Shown here piece by piece: positions 57,286-64,000 of a stretch of DNA of 64,000 nucleotides (the stretch's first letter is position 1; the number at the start of each line of letters is the position of its first letter). This DNA is from Paenarthrobacter aurescens (lineage in GTDB: Bacteria > Actinomycetota > Actinomycetes > Actinomycetales > Micrococcaceae). The DNA is taken from contig NZ_CP157456.1 in assembly GCF_041549525.1 (NCBI RefSeq), forward strand, positions 1 through 64,000, in the 5' to 3' direction. The notes beneath the pieces are model-generated. The model was not told where the DNA came from, searched no databases, and worked only from the letters and a program-made list of their open reading frames with translations. The position numbers and the translations under genes are program-made.

Positions 57286-58095
57286 ATGCGGCTCGTAGCA
57301 AGCGATATTGACGGCACCATCCTCGGTCATGACGGAAAAATCAGTGACCGCACCATCAAGGCATTCCAGGCGTGCCGCGACGCAGGGGTGGAACTTGTCT
57401 TCGTCACGGGCCGACCCCCGCGCTGGTTGTACCCGCTTCAGGAACAGCTGGGTCACAGCGGAATTGTGATCTGTTCCAACGGTGCCGTGGTGTGGGACCT
57501 CGAGTCAGAAAAAGCCCTTTCCTCGTCTGTCCTTGACGCCGGGTCCGTGTTTGAAGCGCGCCGTATCATCAAGTCCATCAGGCCCGATGCCCTCTTCGCC
57601 GTGGAGACGCTCACGGGTTTCCAGCTTGAGCCGGGCTTCATCGAGAACGAAACCAGCGAGTTGCTTGCCGAGTTCACCCCTGCACCGCTGGCCGAGACGC
57701 TCACGGCGGATGACGCCGTCGTAAAGTTCCTGGCGATCACGCGCAAAGGCACGCCGGACGAGTTCCTTGCCGAGGTGCAGCCCGCGGTCCAGCATCTGGT
57801 GAGCACCACTCACTCAGCGCCACGGACTGCGATGCTGGAGATGTCCGTTCCCGGCATCAACAAGGCGGTCACTCTGGCTCAGTACGCAGAGTCGCTGGGG
57901 ATCGAGGCCGCAGATGTTGTGGCGTTCGGGGACATGCCCAATGACGTTGAGATGCTCCGCTGGGCCGGTGACGGTTACGCGATGGCCAGCGGACACCCGG
58001 AAGCCATCCTCGCCGCCGGGCAGCAGGCGCCGCATTTTGACGACGACGGCGTGGCCCAGATTCTCGAGGCAAAGCTCAGCGGGCAGCGGGTCTAG
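57286..58095 (+). CDS. Cof-type HAD-IIB hydrolase
   Basis: A 269-270-aa phosphatase with HAD motif I DIDGTIL (nucleophile Asp), motif II FVTGRPPRW, and motif III/IV FGDMPNDVEML. The C2B cap lies between. Members dephosphorylate sugar phosphates, FMN or PLP; substrate unknown. An alternative ATG lies three bases upstream. The 3' end overlaps the convergent methyltransferase gene by 20 bp. Confidence 0.88.
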   Translation: MRLVASDIDGTILGHDGKISDRTIKAFQACRDAGVELVFVTGRPPRWLYPLQEQLGHSGIVICSNGAVVWDLESEKALSSSVLDAGSVFEARRIIKSIRPDALFAVETLTGFQLEPGFIENETSELLAEFTPAPLAETLTADDAVVKFLAITRKGTPDEFLAEVQPAVQHLVSTTHSAPRTAMLEMSVPGINKAVTLAQYAESLGIEAADVVAFGDMPNDVEMLRWAGDGYAMASGHPEAILAAGQQAPHFDDDGVAQILEAKLSGQRV

Positions 58096-59020
58096 TTCGC
58101 CGCGGGTGCGGAATCCAGCAGCGTACTGAGTCGCGGTAACGCCGGAAGTCGGCTCCAAACCGGCGTTCCAGATCAGCTTCCTCGTGTGGTCTCACGGCGT
58201 AATTCCACAGGAGCGAGCCGATGACGGCGTAGGCGATCACCAGCCACGAACCCAGTATCAGGCCAACAGCTGCTCCTTGGGAGATGCCCGCTACGGCCAT
58301 GGGGTTCCGGACCCACCTGTACGGACCGGCGATGACCAGGCGGTTGGGCATGGCGGAGGGCAGAGGGGTGCCGCCTCCGGTTGAGGACATGGCCACTGCG
58401 GAAGCGACGCCAAGGCAACTGGCCAGAACAAGTATCACCAGACCGGCGGGTGCTGCCGCCGAGGGGAACGGCAGGGACACCAGCCACCGCTGCTCGAGCC
58501 ACCATATGACGGACGGCAGTACCACCAGGAAAAATCCCCAGAAGAGGACCAACTGACCCATGGTGGCCCCCACGTTGGCTGCCGTGCGGCGGAGCGTGGG
58601 TGCCGGACGGAACGCGAACGGTCCCCTGACGATCAGCTCCGTAGGAACCCGGCCCTGCACCACAAGGAACAGCGCTACCACTGAACAAGCAGCCGCGGCC
58701 GCCATGATCAGGACACCCCATCCCGCTTCGGTGGTGATGGTGGCGTAGGCGGCCAGGAGGATCGAAACCAGGACCGTCCACCCGGTGGCCACCACGGCGG
58801 CTGCCCTGATGCCGAAGGCTGCCACGCCCGATCCGATGACGAACAGGGGGACATCAAAGGCCGCCACAAGTACCGGGTTAAGGCTGCCGAGTGTGGCCCC
58901 ACGCACGGTTGGTGACAGGAAAACGGAAATCCACCACGCCAGTCCGGCCACGGCTTGTAAAGCGAAGTAGGACCGACCCCAACCCTGTGCCCGTGAAGCC
59001 GCAGCAGCCCCGCGGATCAC
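58076..59020 (-). CDS. Isoprenylcysteine/phospholipid methyltransferase-like membrane protein
   Basis: A 314-aa polytopic protein. The N-terminal half has about five hydrophobic helices; the C-terminal half carries the ICMT/PEMT motif GPYRWVRNPMAVAGISQG and EEADLERRFGADFRRYRDSVRCWIP, which bind S-adenosylmethionine. The substrate is unknown. Its start overlaps the stop of the upstream SDR gene (ATGA), so the two are coupled. Confidence 0.75.
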   Translation of the reverse strand: MIRGAAAASRAQGWGRSYFALQAVAGLAWWISVFLSPTVRGATLGSLNPVLVAAFDVPLFVIGSGVAAFGIRAAAVVATGWTVLVSILLAAYATITTEAGWGVLIMAAAAACSVVALFLVVQGRVPTELIVRGPFAFRPAPTLRRTAANVGATMGQLVLFWGFFLVVLPSVIWWLEQRWLVSLPFPSAAAPAGLVILVLASCLGVASAVAMSSTGGGTPLPSAMPNRLVIAGPYRWVRNPMAVAGISQGAAVGLILGSWLVIAYAVIGSLLWNYAVRPHEEADLERRFGADFRRYRDSVRCWIPHPRRTRPAAR

Positions 59021-59883
59021 GGGTGCCGCACGCCATCACCGGCCAGCAAGGAGCGGTACCCTTCCTGGTACGTAGGGAAGACGAACTGAAAACCGGTGGC
59101 CCGCAAGCGTTTGTTGGAACAGCGCTTGTCACCCGGCCCGGCGTCCGAAGCGCTGTCAGGTGCCGCCGTCGGGGGTTCCGGGCATCCCATCTCCGAGGCG
59201 AGGAACCGCATGACGTCGCCCATTTCCGCTGCGAGATCATCGACGCCTACGTAGACGGAATCCGGGGTGGCCTTCATGGTGGTGAGGTGGACGATCATGG
59301 CCGCGGCGTCGTCCCTGTGGACACGATTGGTATGCCGGGGCTGGGCCGGTATGACAGCCTTGCCGCTGCGGACCTGATCGATCAGACGAGTGCGTCCCGG
59401 ACCGTAAATGCCGCCCAGCCGCAAGGAGATGGGCAGAATTGCCGTGCCTTGAGTCCGGGCGAACAACAGCTCCTCGGCTTCCACCAGCACCTTGCCGCTG
59501 AACCGCGTGGGTTCCGTGGGCGTGGACTCGTCCACCACAGCTCCGCCGGAATCCTTATACACAGCCGTGGAGGAGACAAAAAGGATCCGGTGCGGCTGGA
59601 TGGCCTGCCGTTCCAGGGCGTCCAGCACGTTCTTGACGCCGTTCAGGTACGCCGCCCGGTACGCCTCTTCGGTGGAAGCATCAGCGGCGATGGCCACCAC
59701 AACAATGTCCACGTCTTCAGGCAGTTCCGGCACTGAGGTGGAGAGGTCCGCATACAGGCCGCGGATTTCGGCGGGCAGCTTACCGGGGGATCGGCGCAAT
59801 CCCACTACGTCCTGTCCCGCAGCAGCGAAGCGGAGTCCAACTTCGGTTCCAAGGTCGCCGCAGCCGGCAATCAACACAGTCAT
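59017..59883 (-). CDS. NAD-dependent epimerase/dehydratase (extended SDR, YeeZ-like)
   Basis: A 288-aa SDR. The Rossmann motif is atypical, IAGCGDLGTEVGLRF, followed by LFVSSTAVYKDSGG (catalytic-type Ser and Tyr region) and RLGGIYGPGR. This pattern fits the YeeZ-type atypical SDR group. It is the first gene of a two-gene unit with the membrane methyltransferase. Confidence 0.82.
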   Translation of the reverse strand: MTVLIAGCGDLGTEVGLRFAAAGQDVVGLRRSPGKLPAEIRGLYADLSTSVPELPEDVDIVVVAIAADASTEEAYRAAYLNGVKNVLDALERQAIQPHRILFVSSTAVYKDSGGAVVDESTPTEPTRFSGKVLVEAEELLFARTQGTAILPISLRLGGIYGPGRTRLIDQVRSGKAVIPAQPRHTNRVHRDDAAAMIVHLTTMKATPDSVYVGVDDLAAEMGDVMRFLASEMGCPEPPTAAPDSASDAGPGDKRCSNKRLRATGFQFVFPTYQEGYRSLLAGDGVRHP

Positions 59884-60019
59884 GCCCCTAGTCTGTCAGC
59901 CCCGCAGTGTCATCCAGTTCCCAGCTTCCATACAACCTGCGTTCAACTTGCCTCCGTAGGCTTCCAGCCAAGGACCCGTTCGCATGGTGTCTTACACGTC
60001 GGAATTTGCAGGGGGAACC

Positions 60020-60292
60020 ATGGCTAAGCGCCGGATCAATAACGTCAACACCGCACCTTTGCGGCGGATCGAACCGGATCATCACTGGCGTTCGCTTCGC
60101 CAGGGCGATCGCGTCAAGGTGACCTTGACTCCCGGCTTCGAGTCGGCAGGTGTTGTGGACGCCGTCACCGGCGATGCCACGGCAGTGTGGGTGGAGCTCG
60201 ACGGCGGACGCGGCCGCACGCTGTTACACGTCAGTGACGGTGTGGCGATCGTTCCGCAATCAACGACGGCGGCAGTCCCGCAGGAGAGCTAA
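60020..60292 (+). CDS. Small basic protein of unknown function
   Basis: A 90-aa protein with a basic N-terminus (MAKRRINNVNTAPLRRIEPDHHWRSL in segments), then a beta-rich SH3/KOW-like part (GDRVKVTLTPGFESAGVVDAV and TAVWVELDGGRGRTLLHVSDGV). AGGGGG lies just before the ATG. I do not recognise a named family. The GDPD gene begins 13 bp downstream, so they are probably cotranscribed. Confidence 0.7.
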   Translation: MAKRRINNVNTAPLRRIEPDHHWRSLRQGDRVKVTLTPGFESAGVVDAVTGDATAVWVELDGGRGRTLLHVSDGVAIVPQSTTAAVPQES

Positions 60293-60305
60293 ACCCACCT
60301 TTGCA

Positions 60306-61103
60306 ATGGGCTACGCTACGGGAGTGACGCTGCCCTATTTCCTCCGCAAGGACGGTTCCGTGGGCCCTCTGGCCTTCGCCCACCGGGGTTTCTCCTTGGA
60401 TGGACTGGAGAATTCCATGGCCGCATTCCGCGCTGCAGTGGAACTGGGCACCGTTCACCTGGAGACGGATGTCCACACCACCTCTGACGGCGTACTCCTG
60501 GTGTTCCACGATTCCTCCCTGGACCGCGTGACTGATTCTGCAGGCCGTATTGCCGAGCTTTCTGCGTCTGAGGTCTCCGAGGCACGCATTGGCGGCGTGG
60601 AGCCCGTGCCAACCTTTGACGAACTGGTCACCTCGTTGCCCCAAGCCCGGCTGAATCTGGACGTCAAGGATTGGAACTCCGTAGGCCCCATGGCTGCGGC
60701 TATTGAGAAGCATGGCGTCCATGAGAGGGTTCTGGTCACCAGCTTCTCGGACAGGCGCCGCCGCGCAGTCCTTTCAAGGCTTTCCCGTCGTGTGGCCTCC
60801 TCTGCGGGCAGTTCACTCACTGCGCTCTTCGTTGTTCTTGGGCCGGTGCTTCCGGTTCCTTTGGCGCGCAAGCTGCTCTCCGGCGTCGACGTTTTCCAGG
60901 TTCCTGTCCGATACGGACGCTTGCCCGTGGTGACGCCGGGGTTTATCCGGCGCGCACACCGGTTGGGCCGGCAGGTTCATGTGTGGACCGTCAATGATCC
61001 GGCGGAGATGGAACGGCTGCTGGACCTTGGGGTGGACGGGCTCGTGTCCGATCGGCTGGATCTTCTCAAGGAAGTCCTGGTGCGCCGGGGCCAGTGGGTC
61101 TGA
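60306..61103 (+). CDS. Glycerophosphodiester phosphodiesterase
   Basis: A 265-aa TIM-barrel GDPD without signal peptide. Catalytic and metal residues are His26-Arg27 (AFAHRGFS), Glu53 and Asp55 (LETDVH), and His68 (VFHDSSLDR). The C-terminal VHVWTVNDPAEMERLLDLGVDGLVSDR (in segments) is conserved. It hydrolyses glycerophosphodiesters to glycerol 3-phosphate and an alcohol. ATG 60306 lacks a good RBS; GTG 60324 is an alternative. Confidence 0.88.
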   Translation: MGYATGVTLPYFLRKDGSVGPLAFAHRGFSLDGLENSMAAFRAAVELGTVHLETDVHTTSDGVLLVFHDSSLDRVTDSAGRIAELSASEVSEARIGGVEPVPTFDELVTSLPQARLNLDVKDWNSVGPMAAAIEKHGVHERVLVTSFSDRRRRAVLSRLSRRVASSAGSSLTALFVVLGPVLPVPLARKLLSGVDVFQVPVRYGRLPVVTPGFIRRAHRLGRQVHVWTVNDPAEMERLLDLGVDGLVSDRLDLLKEVLVRRGQWV

Positions 61104-61134
61104 TAGAGGGTTGCGTAGATTCCCGCGTGTCCTG

Positions 61135-61202
61135 ATAGAGCGTCAGGTTTGGGGACGCTCTCTCACATCACCTGGGGGTTTGCGGGGTTGCTCTCTCACA
61201 TC
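61135..61202. terminator. Terminator and direct repeat between GDPD and GH2
   Basis: Hairpin AGAGCGTC (61137-61144)/GACGCTCT (61154-61161). The sequence GCTCTCTCACATC occurs at its right side (61157) and again at 61190, just beyond the GH2 stop. The genes converge here, so it may act in both directions. Confidence 0.5.
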
Positions 61203-63028
61203 CCTCGGGTTTCGATCGCGGCCGGCCGGATTTGGCTGGCGCGGATCCTCTCCAGGTCGAACTTGTTGCTGCGGTCGAAGGTGAAGATGCCGTTCTTCTC
61301 CTGAAAAACGTCCGTGAGCTGGGTGTAGCAGTACCCGAACATGTCCGGGTTATCCAGCAGAACAGAGCAGAGACCGTCAAACCGGGTGTAGAACTCTTCC
61401 TCACTGCTGACGCGCTGGCCGTAACCCCATGAAGAGGCAACGTCGCTTCCGTCCACCGCCTGCCGGGCCTCAACCTCGTTCCACCAGATCCCGCCGAATT
61501 CCGAGACGAAATAGGGCTGGCCGGCGTAGGGGACTGAGTAGTCCTCGCCGTCGGCCTTGCGGTTGATATACGGCTTCCCTTCGGCGAGGCCTTGCTGTTC
61601 CATCCGGAAGCGGTCCGGGTCCTGCTCATACGAGTGGGAATCGTAGATGTCCGTTTCCCGGATGCGGTGGGAATAGCCGGAAGCATCAATGACCGGGCGT
61701 GTGGGATCCGCGAGCTTGGTGGCCAAGAACATCGCCTCGGTAACGTCGTCGAGGACTGTCAGGCGGTCGTGCAGAACCTGATGGGTCTCATTAAGCGGGC
61801 ACCAGCCGATGATGGAGGGGTGGTTAAAGTCGCGTTTGAGCACTTCCAGCCATTGCGCCACGAAGCTCGCTGTGGGCTTCTGGTTGTGCCCCACGGTTCC
61901 TCCGCCGGAGACGCCCCAGTCGCCGAACTCCCCCCACACCAGGTAGCCGAGCCGGTCAGCGTGGTAGAGAAAACGCTCCTCGAAGACTTTTTGATGCAGC
62001 CGGGCGCCGTTGAAACCAGCAGCCATGGACAATTCGATGTCCTTGATCAAGGCTGCGTCATCCGGAGAAGTCATCAGCGACTCGGGCCAATAGCCCTGAT
62101 CCAGGATGAGGCGTTGGAAGACTGCCTTGCCGTTGATGCGAACAACTTTGCCGTCCAAGGCAACGGACCGCACAGCTGCGTAGCTGCTGATGTGATCAAC
62201 AGTGTTGCCGGCGGAATCCATCACGCTGACCTCGAGGTCATACAGGAAGGGATCTTCAATGGACCAAGGACGCAAGGACTCACGGGGGATTTCCAGCCGA
62301 AGGGAGGGTGTAAGGTCCAGGTCTGCTCTGGCCGTGGCCTCTACATGTACATCAGCCTTGTCGCTGAGGACGGCGGTGACAGTGTGCCCGTTCCGGTTCT
62401 GGCTGACGGGCACCTCAAGTGTGATGCTGGAGTCTGCCAGGTTGGGGGTCATCCGGAGGCGCTTGATGTGAACCTCGGGCACTGCCTCCATCCACACGGT
62501 TTGCCAGATTCCTGTGGTCCGGGTGTATTGGCAGTGGGTGTTGTTGTACCAGGTGGCTTGTTTGCCGCGGGCCTGCATCTCGTGGCGGGAATCCCTGGCC
62601 CGCACCACGATCACTGCCTCCGTTCCGGGCTCGGCCACTCCTCCAAGATCCGCAGTGAAAGGCGTAAAACCTCCCCGGTGCCTGGCGACTTCCACCCCGT
62701 TCACCCACACCGTGGCGTCGTGATCCACAGCGCCAAAGTGAAGCAGCACGTTCTGGCCTTCCCACTCCTGAGGGATGGTGACCGACCGCCGGTACCAGAC
62801 TGCTTCCATGAAATCGACGTGTTCGATCCCCGAGAGCGCAGATTCCGGCGCGAACGGAACCAGGATTTCGCTGTTGAGTTCTCGGGTGGTGAGCCCGCGT
62901 TCCAAACCGGAGTCACCGGCGTCGATCTCAAATTCCCAAGTGCCGTTGAGGTTCAGCCACTTGTCGCGGACCAGCTGCGGGCGGGGGTGCTCGGGCTTGG
63001 GCAAGGTTCGGTTACGCGGGTCAGTCAA
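61196..63028 (-). CDS. Glycoside hydrolase family 2 protein
   Basis: A 610-aa intracellular enzyme (no signal peptide) with the GH2 order: sugar-binding jelly roll (residues 20-185), immunoglobulin-like domain (186-290) and TIM barrel (291-610). Acid/base Glu414 is in WCPLNETHQ and nucleophile Glu510 is in VSEFGG. Family members are beta-galactosidases, glucuronidases or mannosidases; the specificity cannot be told. No sugar transporter is adjacent. Confidence 0.87.
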   Translation of the reverse strand: MTDPRNRTLPKPEHPRPQLVRDKWLNLNGTWEFEIDAGDSGLERGLTTRELNSEILVPFAPESALSGIEHVDFMEAVWYRRSVTIPQEWEGQNVLLHFGAVDHDATVWVNGVEVARHRGGFTPFTADLGGVAEPGTEAVIVVRARDSRHEMQARGKQATWYNNTHCQYTRTTGIWQTVWMEAVPEVHIKRLRMTPNLADSSITLEVPVSQNRNGHTVTAVLSDKADVHVEATARADLDLTPSLRLEIPRESLRPWSIEDPFLYDLEVSVMDSAGNTVDHISSYAAVRSVALDGKVVRINGKAVFQRLILDQGYWPESLMTSPDDAALIKDIELSMAAGFNGARLHQKVFEERFLYHADRLGYLVWGEFGDWGVSGGGTVGHNQKPTASFVAQWLEVLKRDFNHPSIIGWCPLNETHQVLHDRLTVLDDVTEAMFLATKLADPTRPVIDASGYSHRIRETDIYDSHSYEQDPDRFRMEQQGLAEGKPYINRKADGEDYSVPYAGQPYFVSEFGGIWWNEVEARQAVDGSDVASSWGYGQRVSSEEEFYTRFDGLCSVLLDNPDMFGYCYTQLTDVFQEKNGIFTFDRSNKFDLERIRASQIRPAAIETRGM

Positions 63029-63123
63029 GGGATCTCCTTCGAAGGGATGCTTACGTCCTTTACAACGTTAGAATCATTTGCTCCGGGATGCCATAGGCCT
63101 TTGAGGTGGCATTACAACGCTCT

Positions 63124-63173
63124 CAACCCGCTATTGCGTTGTTGGGCAACGACGCCGCAGCGGGTTGACGACG
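63124..63173. repeat. 50-bp dyad repeat, copy B
   Basis: Starts CAACCCGCTA and ends AGCGGGTTGACGACG, with an inner stem GCGTTGTT-gggc-AACGACGC. It is the same length as copy A at 48085-48134, with the AACCCGCT and AGCGGGTT arms at identical offsets. It lies between two divergent genes here. Confidence 0.6.
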
Positions 63174-63243
63174 ACATTACTGGCGCGCCGCAAAATCACC
63201 GGCGGTCTTGAGTCCCACGCCTCGCCGCGCAAGGATGAATAGC

Positions 63244-64000
63244 GTGACCCGATTCCGTTTAGCCATCCTTGATGATTACCAGCAGGTCTCCGGCGATTAC
63301 GCCCCGTGGGATTCACTGCTCGACGACGGCGTGAAGGTCAGCGTCTTCAGCGCACCTTTCCGCTCAGAAGAGCAAGCCGTGGCGGCCTTGGCGCCTTTCG
63401 ACATCATTGTGGCCATGCGCGAACGCACGCGCTTTCCACAGGACGTCCTCGAGGCCCTGCCCAACCTGAAGCTGTTGGTGACCACCGGCATGGCGAATGC
63501 GGCGATTGACCTTGAGGCAGCGGCAGAACGCGGGATCGTGGTGTGCGGTACAGCGGGCTCACCTGCGGCCGCGCCCGAACTGACCTGGGCCCTGCTGCTT
63601 GCCTTTGCCCGCAACCTGTCTGTGGAGGAGAACTCGCTGCGGGCTGGTAGCTGGCAGACCGGCGTCGGGTTTGAACTCGAGGGTAAAACCCTGGGAATTG
63701 TTGGTTTGGGAAAAATCGGCAAGCGAATGGCAGGCTACGCCAGGGCGTTTGGAATGGATGTGCTCGCGTGGAGCCAGAACCTGACCGCGGAAGATGCCGA
63801 GGCTGCCGGCGCCCGCAAGGTCAGCAAAGAGGAATTGTTCAGCGAATCGGACGTGGTGACGCTCCACCTGCGGCTGTCCGAAAGGACCGAGGGAATTGTG
63901 GGCTCGGAGGAACTTCGGCTCCTGGGTCCGGACGGTGTGTTGATCAATACCGCACGCGGCCCCTTGGTGGATGAGGCAGCACTGATCCGTGCCTTGGAAG
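63244..64000 (+). CDS. D-2-hydroxyacid dehydrogenase family protein (partial, runs off the window)
   Basis: The first 252 residues of an NAD-dependent 2-hydroxyacid dehydrogenase. The catalytic domain has LLVTTGMANAAIDL, the NAD domain GIVGLGKIGKRM (residues about 156-167), and VLINTARGPLVDE with a conserved Arg. The GTG start at 63244 gives VTRFRLAILDDYQ. About 60-70 residues with the Glu and His catalytic positions should lie beyond the window. Such enzymes reduce 2-keto acids; substrate unknown. Confidence 0.9.
   Translation, partial: MTRFRLAILDDYQQVSGDYAPWDSLLDDGVKVSVFSAPFRSEEQAVAALAPFDIIVAMRERTRFPQDVLEALPNLKLLVTTGMANAAIDLEAAAERGIVVCGTAGSPAAAPELTWALLLAFARNLSVEENSLRAGSWQTGVGFELEGKTLGIVGLGKIGKRMAGYARAFGMDVLAWSQNLTAEDAEAAGARKVSKEELFSESDVVTLHLRLSERTEGIVGSEELRLLGPDGVLINTARGPLVDEAALIRALE

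Overview
The window comes from the chromosome of a high-GC Gram-positive actinobacterium, most likely Arthrobacter sensu lato (Arthrobacter/Paenarthrobacter, Micrococcaceae). Evidence for this is the order dnaN-gnd-recF-dciA-gyrB-gyrA-DUF3566-tRNA-Ile-tRNA-Ala, the crgA/sortase/pabA/pknB-pknA-pbpA-rodA-pstP-fhaB-fhaA block known from actinobacteria, frequent GTG starts, and a putrescine oxidase of the Arthrobacter/Rhodococcus type. The genus is inferred from gene content, not from a search. No insertion sequence, phage gene, CRISPR array or rRNA was seen.

Layout. 1-576: right part of the dnaA-dnaN intergenic oriC (dnaA itself lies outside). 577-10,800: replication and topoisomerase genes, DUF3566, two tRNAs and a 39-aa DLW-39 protein. 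10,960-16,110: DMT transporter, glycosyltransferase, a protein with 11-residue repeats, cyclophilin, zinc-finger rhomboid, GyrI-like protein. 16,109-16,897: a gene-free stretch with at least 13 DnaA boxes or near-boxes, denser than the visible oriC. 16,898-19,987: alkylation-repair cluster on the minus strand (ogt, sigma factor, Ada-C-like methyltransferase, alkB, tag). 20,033-31,768: cell-division and cell-wall signalling block, with the seven-gene fhaA-to-pknB operon on the minus strand. 32,144: tRNA-Leu(CAG).

32,400-64,000: accessory metabolism, mostly small units that each sit beside their own regulator and a visible operator. These are talarate/galactarate dehydratase with a FadR-type regulator; putrescine oxidase, universal stress protein and permease with a divergent TetR; 5-oxoprolinase genes (pxpA, MHS transporter, fused pxpBC, biotin carboxylase) with a divergent GntR; alditol oxidase with a divergent LacI. 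These are followed by a bile-acid/sodium-symporter homologue, a SulP transporter, a stand-alone alarmone synthetase, an alpha/beta hydrolase, a PfkB kinase, a Xi-class GST, a HAD phosphatase, a membrane methyltransferase, an SDR, a GDPD, a GH2 glycosidase and a D-2-hydroxyacid dehydrogenase cut by the window end.

Best leads: the off-origin DnaA-box cluster with iteron-like repeats at one edge; the translationally coupled sigma factor/Ada-C-like methyltransferase, which may be a split Ada-type alkylation sensor, together with a Tag enzyme that has lost three of four zinc ligands; the proline-capped hendecad repeat protein; a LysR-type effector domain with no DNA-binding domain; and a 50-bp dyad repeat present twice.
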